The position numbers were made by a program, and so were the translations under genes. A stretch of 64,000 nucleotides of DNA from Jacaranda mimosifolia. Taxonomy: Eukaryota > Streptophyta > Magnoliopsida > Lamiales > Bignoniaceae. The stretch covers positions 28,815,032 to 28,879,031 of the forward strand of contig CM032125.1 in assembly GCA_018894105.1 (NCBI GenBank), written 5' to 3'. A model generated the notes under the pieces. The model saw nothing but the letters and a program-made list of their open reading frames with translations. It had not been told where the DNA came from and did no database searches. Every line of letters begins with the position of its first letter. Positions within the stretch are counted from its first letter, which is position 1. Positions 50,140 to 61,282 of the stretch are shown here, piece by piece.

Positions 50140-50618
50140 CGGGCTGTTTGTTTTCATTTTCAGAAGTCATTTTCATTTTCTCCTAAAAATGAAAACATAA
50201 AACTATCACTATTTATACTATTTTCTCAAATATTTTCATTTTCAAAACATTTTTTATTATATACTCTCTCCATTTTCATCCTTTTTCAACCCCTATCATT
50301 ACCTTAATCAATTTTTATCTTCCCAATACTTTTGATACACCATTCACAATAAAAATATTATAAATTCAAATTATAATATTTTTTTCTTCAAACAATCACA
50401 CATCACATCATCAATTCAAATTCAAAAATTACACAACTTTTAATACAAAAATATCTAACATCCAAATACATCTCATTTTCACACCTATATAAACCTATAA
50501 TTTTCTACAACACATCCAAATAAAGATTTATTTTCTACAACAACTATTCTAACTAACTTTTCACAATGCATTTTCACTAGAAAATGAAAATGGCTCCAAA
50601 AAATAAAAATAAATGGCC
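50140..50618. mobile_element. Harbinger-type MITE with empty site in copy A
   Basis: Left end CGGGCTGTTTGTTTTCATTTTC-like (first 18 bases CGGGCTGTTTGTTTTCAT) and right end ...AATAAATGGCC, flanked by TTA (50137-50139 and 50619-50621). Copy A reads 'cacttatcacc' with a single TTA at about 33605. The insertion is therefore younger than the duplication and lies just past the STP stop codon, in its 3' flank. Confidence 0.8.
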
Positions 50619-50686
50619 TTATCACCTAACGGTGAAATATATTCACCATTGTGTACAAGAATCCTTTTACGAACGGAATATGAAAT

Positions 50687-52691
50687 CTATTCATATGAGT
50701 AAAGAAGAGGCTCTTGAATCTCGTTTTCCTTACATTCTTGACCATCGCCAAAAAATCTCTTCCACAACCAATGCTCTCTCCAGATTCTATCCATCCTTTC
50801 AATTGGGACATTCTTAGTCTCGGGCAATAAAAAGTAGATGAATCCCGTCATGAGCGCCATCCACACCCCAAAGAAGAAGAAAGTTCCAGACTTCAAATGG
50901 CAAAGGATAGCCAAAAATGTTTGTCCAATTAGAAAACTAGTGCAAAAACTTACGGCCACAGATATACTTTGTGCACCTGACCTTATTTCTAAAGGAAAAA
51001 TTTCACTTGTAACTAAACATCCCAATGGACCCCATGAAAAAGCAAAACCAGCAACGTATACACAAAGCAGGGTGATAACTAAATCACTGTACACTTGGCT
51101 CAATGCACCATGATCCCCTAATTTAGCTGCCATTATTCCTCCAATCATGATTTGAGAAATGAACATTTGAATTCCACCTGTATTGAATATAACCCTTCTG
51201 CCCAATTTATCTACTATCAAGGATGAAAATAGTGTCATACTTGTGCCGACTGTACCAGTCATCACTGAGGACATAAGTGAAGCACTCTCGCCAGAACCAA
51301 TTGTCCGAAAGAGTATGGGACCATAGAAAGAGATCATAGTGATTCCAGACATTTGTTGGAAGAATGGAATTGCTATGGACATCACTAGATAAGGCCTATA
51401 TTTCCTTTTCACAATATTCTTGAATGGGTGTTTGATGGTTTTAGAAGCATTACTTGCTATTATGAGATCATTGAATTCTGCTTGGACATCATCAGTTCCT
51501 CGAATTCTTTGCAGTAAAGTCTTGGCTTTGTCTGAATCACGACCTTGTTGAATAAAACTATTGGGTGTTTCTGGGAGGAATAGTGCCCCAATGGTTAGAA
51601 TCAGTGCAGGAACTGCTGCTGTTCCTATAGAAATTCGCCATCCCCAATCACCTTGGATCTTTTCTGTCCTGTAGTTAATAAGGAAACCTACTAAAGCTCC
51701 AATGGAAACACAAAGTTGGAAAGCATAGTTGAAGGCTCCTCTGTATTTGACAGGTGCCATTTCTGAGAGATACAAGGGGATTGACTGCCAAATATAGAGA
51801 AAATGCAAAAGTTAAAAATTTAAGCACATACTCATATAGGTGGCAAGGGACACTTTGTATTCTTTATTTCATTTTTTATTTTATCTATTATTTTTAATTT
51901 AATGAATATAAAAAAATTATATATTTATAAAATAAAATAGAATGAAGTAGAAGATCTAAACTAGGCAAAAATGAATTTGGTTCAACTGGCATCCCAACAC
52001 ACAAGACCGTATCTCGCAATGCACCCTACCCCACTTCAAGAAAAATCCACCTTACCTATTGGTATGGTCGGGTCAGTGGGTTAAAAAAATAAAACAAAAT
52101 AAAATACATTACTATGGTCTAATTATCAAAACAAATAATGAATTAGTAATCTACCCATTTGTTTTCATTTTCAACCCTCATTTTCATTTCTATTATCATT
52201 TGAAAATTGAAAATCATCAACTTCTATTCATTCTCATTCAAAATATTCCTTATTTTTGTTTTTAATTTTTTTTTTAAAACTTACTCTATCATCCTATTGT
52301 CATATCAACCAAATTGAAATTTAACTTGACATATAGTGCTACTATTATTTTAAAATTAATAAAATATTTATATATTTTAAAAAAATAAATCTTTTTAAAC
52401 ATAAAAAAAATATAGATCAACTAATTTTTTTCAACTCTATACTTACTCTTATCATTACTTTCCAATAAAACAACCAAACATAATTTTATTTTTATTTTCA
52501 AACCATAATTATTTTTCCAACTGTTGAAAATACATAAAAATGAAAATTGGCTTTGGAAATGAAACCAAACATGCCCTAATCATAACATTATAGACATCAA
52601 ATATATTATCCAATTTCAAAGCAAACATGCCAACAAGGTACCAATTAATTTATTTGTAACTCCCAAGAATATAGAAAGATTTATTAATTCT

Positions 52692-52724
<33 letters not shown>

Positions 52725-53739
52725 TTACTATATACATAATACATCTGGGATAGAGTTTGGGAACATGTTGGTTTTGTAAAAAAACAGTTCTCATACTCTG
52801 ATCCATTCCTTGTTAAGCCACCGTAAATTTCGGTTTAAATTCTCTATTCTATTCTTTATTTTATCTTCTATTTTATTTCATGAATATCTAACGCGTGTAT
52901 TAAATTTTTTTTTTGTAAAAATAATTAATTGAGAATTATATACACTTTGCATAAATACAGCAAGTCAAAATAAGAGATAAAATAGAAAATAAAATAGAGG
53001 ATCAAAGTGCTTAAACGCACTTGTTTGAATTTGGAAATAGATTGAATTTAAATTTGGGTTAGACCCGTCGAATTGCTATTGCAATATATACACTCGTTGA
53101 TATAGCAAGATCCACGCAGTGGCCACGGTATACACATAGTACTTATATATTCATTCATACTATTAAAATCTTAGCAGAAATTAGTGCATAATGCCAACCA
53201 ACCTGGTCGGCGAAACCAATCCCAACTCCAAGCAGAAGTCGACCAAATACCAGCATGTAGATGTTCTCAGCTGCCCCTCCAAGGACAGCACCCGTCAGAT
53301 ATGCGATTCCGCCCACCATGATTGACGCCCTTCGGCCGTAATCCCGAGTCACTCTCGAAGCCGAGAAAGTAGCAACAAGGCCAGTTATGTAGAGTGAGGA
53401 GATGAAAGATGTGAGCAGTTGGCTATCAAATTTGCAGTAGTTGCTTATCTCTGTATCTTCTTTCATCTTTCCGTAAACTCCTGGGAAGAATTTCTTCAAG
53501 AATGGTTCCATTGATGTCACTCCACCTTTACAACAAATTGGCTCAAAATTTTAAAGTCAAACTTAAATAAAATTTTCAATCCATGGCACAAAATTAGTAA
53601 TAAGAAATTAATTGTTACCAGTTGCTCCACTGTCATAGCCATGGATGAGTCCTCCAGTAGCGGCAATACTACAAGAGAGCAACACCAATCGTGTGATCTT
53701 TCCATTGTACTGCACATCTTCACTTCTGTTAATGGCCAT
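50687..53739 (-). CDS. Sugar transport protein (STP-type hexose/H+ symporter), intact
   Basis: Plasma-membrane monosaccharide/proton symporter of the major facilitator superfamily. Exons: 53619-53739, 53203-53525 and 50687-51784, GT-AG and in phase, giving 513 aa, normal for STPs. The start is the ATG opening MAINRSEDVQ. Family marks are GGVTSMEPFLKKFFP near 41-55, TRDYGRRASI, YLSEMAPVKYRG, FLPETPNS (PETP at 219-222), QQMSGIT (291-297), DKLGRR (343-345), SEIFPLEIR and the C-terminal LPETKNVPIERM. Two departures: position 297 is Thr where STPs usually have Asn (QQLTGIN), and residue 404 is Cys where they usually have Trp (GPLGW). Both may change transport. Intron 2 is about 1.4 kb and carries a MITE and a TA run. 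Confidence 0.9.
52150..52576. mobile_element. MITE in STP intron 2, copy B
   Basis: Counterpart of 35145-35553, flanked by TAA (52147-52149 and 52577-52579). Confidence 0.6.
52691..52717. repeat. TA microsatellite in STP intron 2
   Basis: About a dozen TA units, outside the duplicated unit. Confidence 0.8.
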
Positions 53740-55986
53740 TGATGTTCCCTAAAGTTTGGAACAGAATTGGGCTTTTTGCTTAAGAGAGAGACCATGGAGA
53801 TGAGATATTTTAAGCTGCTTGACAACTTATATTTGACTAACGCAAATAACTATACAAACTGTCATTTTTGTACTATCTGCGTTCATTTTCAGCATTTTAA
53901 AATTTGAAAAGATAGTTGATGAGTTAAAAAATGAGTTTATATTAATTGCCCGAAAAGTAATGAGTATAAAGGGTTTAATATATTATAAGTGGAGAAAGAT
54001 ATTAATAATAAAAATAGAAAGAAATATATAAATTATTGAACAATGTGTTTTAAGTTAAAAATGAATCAAAACTTTGGTAAAAATAATAAGAAGTTATTGA
54101 TGATTAATTTTTAATTAGTAAAAATGAGTGAAATAAATTTGAAAATAAAATCAAACAGAGCTTTAGCACTTACATTTTTTACTATTTTTTTTTTGTCACA
54201 TATAATAATTGACTCCATAGAATTGTATGACTCCATTTTCAAAAGAGAACGAGTCCGGTTCAATTTTTAAAAGGTTTGCACGTGTTTATATATTATTGTT
54301 CGTACAATTATTGATGAAAAGTTAATAGTGCCGTAAAATACTTTTTTTTTCTTTCAAAAAATTAAAAAAATTAAATACTACAAAAAAATACCCTTTAACT
54401 AATAGAAATTTATGATGAAGAGGGTTCTGTCACTATCTGAAGACAATTGTGATGAATTTTTTATGGATTGCTAATGATTTAATAAAACGAGTAAAAAATT
54501 ATATTAGTTATGATACTTGTGACAAATATAAAAAGTATATATTAATATGAAGAGGCTGTCACAAATTTTATAACTCTAAATACGATTTTTCAATATGTGA
54601 TGAAAATTTCATTATAAAATTAGTTATGTGACGCACTTTATTTTTGTCACAAAACTAATCAATAACAAAACATATATTAATGGATTTAAAAATAAATCTA
54701 TCATAGAATGGTAGATTTCATTAAATTTGTGACAGACTTATTTCACAAATTTGTTAGTATGCTTTGTCACTTATTAGTTTTGTGATGAAAATAAAATGTA
54801 TCACAAAACCAATTTTGTGATGGAATTTTCATCGCAGATCGAAAATTCATATTTAGGTTATATAATTTGTGATGGGCTCTTCATATCAATATATACTCTT
54901 CATATCCGTTACAAATATCATAACTAGTATATATTTTTGTTTATTTTATTAAAACCGTTAGTAATTCATCATAATTATCTTCGAACTTTGACGAAATCCT
55001 CTTAATCATAAATTTTTTATTAGTGAAGAAGTATTTTTTTATAATAAAATTTTATTTTGGAATGCCAACAAATAAAAATAAGGTATGGTCCCGTGGAGAT
55101 TGTCCTACCCACTCGCATTAGTGAAGCATTTTATTGTGAAATGGGGCATCAAATGGTAGGTGAAGGATGTAGAACTGGCGTCAATAGTAAAGAATAAATT
55201 CGTCGTTAAATATAAAAGTACAATCACATTGAGGTATTATCACATCAATAATTATTAAGTAGAGGTTTTAATTTTAAAAGTCACATCAAAATATGGATGG
55301 AAAAGGGGAACCCAAATACTAGTCTCATATTCCTACACCATTGAATATAAGATAAAATAATGTATCATCAAATAAATTGGGGACTACTTATACAGAGTAA
55401 GGAGTAGGTATTTCCATGGGTAGGGTATCATCCAGCCTAAACCTATACCCTAAAATATCCAAAGAAAAATATCATAATTTTATTCTATCCTAATATACCC
55501 AAAATAATAAGACTCTTAACTCTACCCTACCTTATCTAATTCTAATTTATTGGACTTACATTTTTAATGTACAAACTAATTTTCTCAATATATATTAAAT
55601 AAACAATTTTGCATAAGATACAAAAAAATTATTTCCTAAATTTAATTTAATGTATACATTTAATTTAATCATTATATTTAATTTGGTTAATCTTTACATT
55701 TAATTTTGGGTATACTAAAATACCAAAAATATAAAAAAAGATTAATCTTTTTTTCTAATGGTGTTATTTCATAGGATATATTCAAGCAAATATATGTAAA
55801 CAGTCAAAAATATATACTATTACATAAAAATTACTAAATATTTTTAATTTTTAATATTAAAATTTTATTATTAGTATACATTTAATTTTGATAAAGATAC
55901 TTTCAAGTGAATAGAGTAAATTTGAGTATGTTGTAATGAATAGTTTTAGATATAGAATATATGGGTAATTTATGAGTGTAGACCAT
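53740..55986. other. STP upstream region and repeats
   Basis: The STP promoter should lie just right of 53740. 53878-54165 looks like another MITE (ends TTCATTTTCAGCATTTTAAA and AATAAAATCAAACAGAGC), target site unclear. 54374-55045 is the palindromic element. 55046-55986 is AT-rich with no gene seen. Confidence 0.45.
54374..55045. mobile_element. Long fold-back (palindromic) element
   Basis: The left arm from about 54382 (AAAAAATACCCTTTAACTAA onward) matches the reverse complement of the right arm ending at about 55040 for at least 100 bases, and further inner arms around 'tttgtgatgaaaat' pair as well. The 5' end reads CTACAAAAAAATACC, recalling the CACTACAAGAAAA ends of CACTA elements, but the match is incomplete. 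No coding frame. A transcript would fold into a long hairpin. Confidence 0.6.
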
Positions 55987-56843
55987 TATAGACATATTAA
56001 TTTTGTCCAATTGGAGAGTAACACGTATAAAATAATATGCTAGTTATTAATTCAAAATTTTCTATTTATCTTGGAATTTATTAAATTTAGTTTCAAAAGA
56101 TAAATAGTTAATTCTAATTAATATTCTAGTATTTATTTTATGCTCAAATCAAATATTGACAAGTGTCAATGATGAAGTGTCTACTTCTATGGACCAATTA
56201 AATCAAAGATATTTGATACTATCTCTTGATATATTATATTATCTCTTGATATTTGAAATTATCTTATCAAATAGATAACAATCAAAGAATTTTAAGTCAA
56301 TCTGGAACTCTCCAATCAAGCATCTATATAAAGGGGTGACCAAAGTTCATTCAACATACAACACAAATTCCAGCAAGTGAGAAGAGCTTTGAAGGAGTCC
56401 AGCAATTCTCTCAATTAAATTCAAGGAGATCGACAACATTTAAGCATTCTTCGCAGAGCTCATATATTTTGGCGTTTGATTGAAGATTAAAGTGCGAGGC
56501 CCTCGGATTGGCTTTATATTTCTTCAAATCAAATTTAAGGAGATCCACGACATTCAAAGTGTTCTTCGCAGAGCTCATATATTTTGGCATTTGATTCGAG
56601 ATTAAGGTGCGAAGCCCTCAGATTGACATTATTTTTCTTCAAATCAAATTTAAGGAGATCCACGACATTCAAGGCATTTTTCATAGAGCTCATTAAATTC
56701 AAGGTCATATTTAGAAAGAAAAAAATTAGAGGATCAAATTAGAGATTGAATCCACATTCGATAAATTTTAATTTTATTTTATTTGTATGATTTTTCTTGT
56801 CTTGTAATTTTATTTATTGCAGGTAAAGAAATTTGCGCTTACA
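55987..56843 (+). repeat. 5' LTR
   Basis: Has TATATAAAGG at about 56325-56334 and, downstream, about 2.3 copies of a 115-bp tandem unit starting at 56423, 56537 and 56652. Differs from the 3' LTR by many substitutions and a roughly 20-bp indel, so the insertion is old. Confidence 0.85.
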
Positions 56844-57186
56844 AGTTTTTGGCACGCCCGGTGGGATTATCTCTACCTCTCATCTTTTTCCTTCATCAAG
56901 ATTGAATTATCCAATAGCCCTCAACAAGAGTACACACTAAAAATTACTACCTCAAATTCCTCAAGTGCTGGAGTAAAAAGTGTTGACATCATCACAAGAA
57001 GTCTGTCTAAGAAGTTGCAATCATCTTTGGAGGTGGCTCCTTCGCTTGCTATGGAAAAGGTGTTGCCGCATCTATTGATATAAATGAAGATAATGGAGAC
57101 TTGATAGAAGAATCCGCATCATCCATTCCCTATTCAACATCGAATTCCTTGAGCATGGTGATGGTGATGGTGATAAGTGCTACAAC

Positions 57187-58170
57187 TTGGAGGAACAAAT
57201 TTCAAATTTGATGAGGGCCATTGAAGGACTCACGAAGCATGTTCAAGAGCGAGACTTTCCAATCTCCAAATTGATGAGTAAAATGGACAATCTTGATACC
57301 AGCTGCATGATGGAGAAACAAATTGAGGCCCAAGACAAAGGCGAAACATCCGCAATGAGACAATCAACCAAAGATGAAGAAATTGCAACAAAAAAACTAG
57401 AAGTTTTCATTGGACTAATTCCCATTGACCCACTAAAGAAATTTATCATGGAGACTATGAAAGACAAGGTTGATGGAAGTTCTAAGTCGTCTAAGACTTA
57501 CTCCAAGCCATATACTCAAAGGATTGATAACTTGAAGATGCCGATCGGTTGCCAACCCCTAAAGTCTCTAAAGTTTTAGCAATTTGATGGCAAAGGCAAT
57601 CCAAAACAGCACATGACTCATTTCATTGAGAATTGTAATAATGTTGGGACATATGGTGATCATTTGGTCAAGTAATTTATTCGGTCATTAAAGGGCAATG
57701 CTTTTGATTGGTATGTTGACTTGGAGGCAGGCTCTATCGATAGTTGGGGGCAACTAGAACAAGAGTTTCTCAATCGTTTCTACAGCACTTGAAGGATAGT
57801 CAACATGATTGAACTCACCAACTCTCGCCGGTGGAAAGAAGAGCCAATCATTAAATACATCAATCACTGGAGAAATTTGAGTTTTAACTGCAAAGATCAA
57901 TTGTCGGAAACTTCAGCAATTGAGATATTTACCAAAGGATTGCATTGGAGTTTTTGCTGTATACTTCAAGGAATCAAACCAAAAACCTTTGAAAATTTGG
58001 CAACGCGTGCACATAATATTGAAATCGACATGAATTTTGATGAACAAGAAGACTCAAGTGATGCCGATGATGATGAAGATGTTGGGGGAATTAATTTTTG
58101 TCTCCAAATCCTAAATGTTCCTCGATATGAGCCTAAACTGTCAATAATCCTACCATATAAGAGCATAAAC
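57187..58170 (+). pseudogene. Gypsy gag polyprotein, broken
   Basis: Opens MEEQISNLMRAIEGLTKHVQ with a likely coiled coil, then the retrotransposon gag domain (QFDGKGNPKQHMTHFIENCN, LKGNAFDWYVDLEAGSIDSW, EQEFLNRFYST). Next are YINHWRNLSFNCKD and LQGIKPKTFENLATRAHNIE, ending in an acidic tract. Stops at 57577-57579, 57674-57676 and 57790-57792 interrupt one otherwise continuous frame. No zinc knuckle is seen. Confidence 0.85.
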
Positions 58171-58179
58171 TATGTAAAA

Positions 58180-58960
58180 TTTTCAAGTCTTCATGTCTCT
58201 AAATCCATGACTCAAGTCTTCAAATTCAAGACTTAAATCCTCAATTCTCCAAATTCAAACTCAGATCTTCAAGCCTTCAAATACAAGTCTCCAAGTATTC
58301 TAGTCAAAGCTCAAGTTTCGAAGTCTTCAAATTCAAAACTCAAGTATGCAAATCTCTAAATCTACAACTCAAGTTTTCAAGTCTTCAAATTCAAAACTCA
58401 GGTCTTTCAAAATCAAAGACTCAAATCTTCAAGTCTTCAAGTCCAAAGCTCAAGTATTCAAACTCCAAATGCTCCTAGATACGAGCATAAACTATCTGAA
58501 AATTTAAAATTAAAATTTTCCCATGTGCTCCTTGATAAGAGCTTAAACTATCAATAATACTCCTAGATACGAGCATAAACTATCTAAATATTCAAAGTCT
58601 CCCTATGTGCTTCTTAGTATGAGCTTAAACTATCAATAAGGCTCCTAGATGCGAGCATAAACTATCTAAATATTCAAAGTCTCCCCATGTGCTACTTGAT
58701 AAGAGCTTAAAATTTCAATAAAGCTCCTAGGTACGATCATAAACTATTTAAAAATTCAAATTCTCTCAACGTACTCCTTGATAAAAGTGTAAACTATCTA
58801 TTAAGTCAAACTCAAGTAAACTCCTTGACATAAGTATAAATTGTCAATCAAATTCAAGCAAACTCCTTGACACGAGTATAAAATGTCTATTCAAGTTAAA
58901 TACTCTCTTTGACACATGAGCCTAAATTGTATGTTACTCCTAGCCCACATAAGTATAAAC
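58180..58960. repeat. Two tandem arrays replacing pol
   Basis: 58180-58460 repeats a short 'caagtcttcaaattcaaaact' theme. 58460-58960 repeats a unit of about 82-91 bp with phase markers (CTCCTAGATACGAGC) at 58472, 58560, 58642 and 58733, decaying into shorter copies. They occupy the place of pol between gag and the 3' LTR. Confidence 0.75.
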
Positions 58961-59178
58961 TGTGTACGGCAGCCCTTTCAAAAGGATATTTACTTTGACT
59001 TATGTTATGACTTGATCCTTTCATTGGACACCATAGCTTAAGGAATGCTTGGAGGATTTCTTGTCATAGACATCTTTAAAAAAATGGAGAGAGAAAGGAA
59101 AATTTCTCAAATAATTCAAGTCTTGCCTCTTTCATGGATCATCGGCACATCTTTCGCAAGCCTTGAAGTGGAGGCATT

Positions 59179-60015
59179 TGTAGACATATTAGTTTTGTCC
59201 AATTGGAGAGTGACACGTATAAAATAATATTTTAGTTATTAATTCAAAATTTTCTTATTATCTTGGAATTTATTAAATTTAGTTCCAAAAGATAAATAGT
59301 TAATTTTAATTAATACTCTACTATTTATTTTATGCTCAAATCAAATATTGATAAGTGTCAAAGATAAAGTATCTACTTCTATGGACCAATTAAATCAAAG
59401 ATATTTGATACTATCTCTTGATATTTAATATTATCTTATCAAAGAGATAACTATCAAAGAAGTTCAAGTCAATTTGGAAGTCTCTCATCAAGCATCTATA
59501 TAAAGGGGTGATCAAAGTTCATTCAACACACAACACAAATTCCAGCAAGTGAGATGAGCTTTGAAGGGGTCCAACAATTCTCTCAATTAAATTCAAGGAG
59601 ATTCACGACATTTAAGGTGTTCTTTGCGGCGCTCATATATTTTGGCGTTTGATTCGAGGTAAGGTGTGAAGCCTTCGGATTGGCGTTGTTTTTTTTTTCA
59701 AATCAAATTTAAGGAGATGCACGACGTTCAAAGTGTTCTTTACGAAACTCATATATTTTGGCGTTTGATTCGAGATTAAGGTGCGAAACCCTCGAATTTG
59801 CGTTATTTTTCTTCAAATCAAATTTAAGAAGATCCACGACATTAAGGCGTTCTTCGCGGAGCTCATTAAATTCAAGGTCATATATAGAAAGGAAGAATCA
59901 AAGGATCAGATTAGAGATTGAATCTACATTTGATAAATTTCAATTTTATTTCATTTGTACGATTTTTCTTGTCTTGTAATTTTATTTATTGCAGATAAAG
60001 AAATTTGTGCTTACA
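59179..60015 (+). repeat. 3' LTR
   Basis: Same architecture as the 5' LTR, with 115-bp units starting at 59595, 59711 and 59826. Confidence 0.85.
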
Positions 60016-60239
60016 ACCATATCCTAATCTGTTACATTATTTTTAAGAAGTATGAATTTAAGTGTGGGTTAGAGTATAAATTTTTGGGCAATACCCTACC
60101 TACTAACAGGCTAACAAGGAGTAATTTTCAAGAAAAACTATGGGACTACTATATATGGAGTAGAGTACTTCCTTACAATTTTTACCAAAGAAAATTTTAA
60201 AAAAATAAAGGGAATACATTTTCACAATAATGAATCATA

Positions 60240-60586
60240 GCACCCGTTTGGTTTTATTTTCATTCTTATTTTTTATTTCATTATTTTTAAAATTTAAGAA
60301 GGTAGTTAGTGACAATGAGTTAAAAATGAGTTTGAATTTGAATATAATATTGTAAAAATAATGATAATATTGGATTTAGTATGTTGCAGGTGAAAAGATA
60401 TAATTATAATGATAATAGAGAGAAAAAATATAAAATTGTTGAGAGAAGATAAATAGGTTATTAGAGAATATATTTTAAAAATAAAAATAAAAAAAATGAG
60501 TGAAAATATATATAAAATAATATATTTCAGTTTTAAATAATAAAAAATATGAAAATAGAATTTGAGAAATGAAACCAAACGGGGAC
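60240..60586. mobile_element. Harbinger-like MITE
   Basis: Ends CACCCGTTTGGTTTTATTTT and ...GAAATGAAACCAAACGGGG are inverted partners. The interior is AT-rich with 'aaaaatgag' motifs shared with the element at 53878-54165. Target duplication not clear. Confidence 0.6.
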
Positions 60587-61037
60587 TTTCCTCCCATTTT
60601 GATATCTTATGTTTAATTGGTAACGTGGCTCGCGTCACATTCACGTTTTTATTTTGCAGTTGAGGTCATGTCTTTTCTTCCTTTTTTACCCCTTTGGTGA
60701 TGAGTATAGTTCAACTAACATCAACTTAGTTGGGCCTTGTAAGAATGCTCATAATTTATTTTGGGTATTGTAGGCTATTTTGATTTAATTAAATTCCACA
60801 AAAAAGAAATTGAAAGCAGTGTGAACAATAGAGTTATCAAAAAGAGAAATATCAAAACCTTTGAGTTTGAATCAAATATGAATCATTTTTTAGATCATAC
60901 TACATAATCCCTCCAGAATTATTACACTTCATACCCACCACCAATCATTAGATTTCTAGCCTCAAAACTTATCAGATGCTTGATATGTTTGTCCTACTGT
61001 GTGGAAAAATTCCCAAATATTATTAGTCTAAGAATGT

Positions 61038-61282
61038 ACACTAACCAAATACTCTCCATTGAATTTTTTTATAGCCAAAAGACTTAGGCGATTGGATCCC
61101 TCCCACCAGGCATAAGCTCTTTTCTCAACATCAGAAGCATAAGAAGGTTGTGGAGGTTAATCCTCCTCAAAAGCTATATCAATAAAACCTAAACTTAGAG
61201 CAAACTCAATTTCATGTTTTAATCTCCTATAATTTCCACCACTCAACAGTTCAATGGTAACATCATCATTGTTCAAATTCAT
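61038..61282 (-). pseudogene. Copia-type gag N-terminal fragment
   Basis: Reads MNLNNDDVTIELLSGGNYRR, then EIEFALSLGFIDIAFEED, a stop at 61157-61159, and WWEGSNRLSLLAIKK. This is the order seen in plant Copia gag proteins (gene-start, KWKxxxxxALxxxDLDxALxED, WExSNRLSLMxMK). No other part of the element is recognised nearby. Confidence 0.65.

Larger units (their letters stand above)
49789..52595. repeat. Segmental duplication copy B, right part
   Basis: Resumes the match to copy A from about 33250 onward and continues to STP intron 2, where copy A ends at about 35577. It contains one extra MITE (50140-50618). Confidence 0.85.
55987..60015 (+). mobile_element. Gag-only LTR retrotransposon (Gypsy gag, no pol)
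   Basis: 5-bp duplication ACCAT at 55982-55986 and 60016-60020. LTRs are 55987-56843 and 59179-60015; the 3' LTR starts TGTAGACATATT while the 5' LTR has lost its TG to TA, and both end GCTTACA. The internal region opens with AGTTTTTGGCACGCCCGG. A purine-rich tract (GAAGTGGAGGCATT) precedes the 3' LTR. It codes only for gag. No protease, reverse transcriptase or integrase is seen, and there is too little space for them. It fits the terminal-repeat-with-gag class, mobilised by a partner's enzymes. Confidence 0.85.

Noticed and set aside
53517..53825. 102-residue minus-strand frame over STP exon 1
   Set aside because: Wrong frame; the true exon 1 is 53619-53739 and joins exon 2 in phase.
55380..60175. 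Similar sequences on both sides of the LTR element (GGGACTACT..GGAGTAG..TTCC)
   Set aside because: Similarity is short and imperfect; it could mark an older element interrupted by the retrotransposon, but I could not define its ends.
60306..60644. 112-residue minus-strand frame
   Set aside because: Lies in the AT-rich interior of a MITE; composition artefact.
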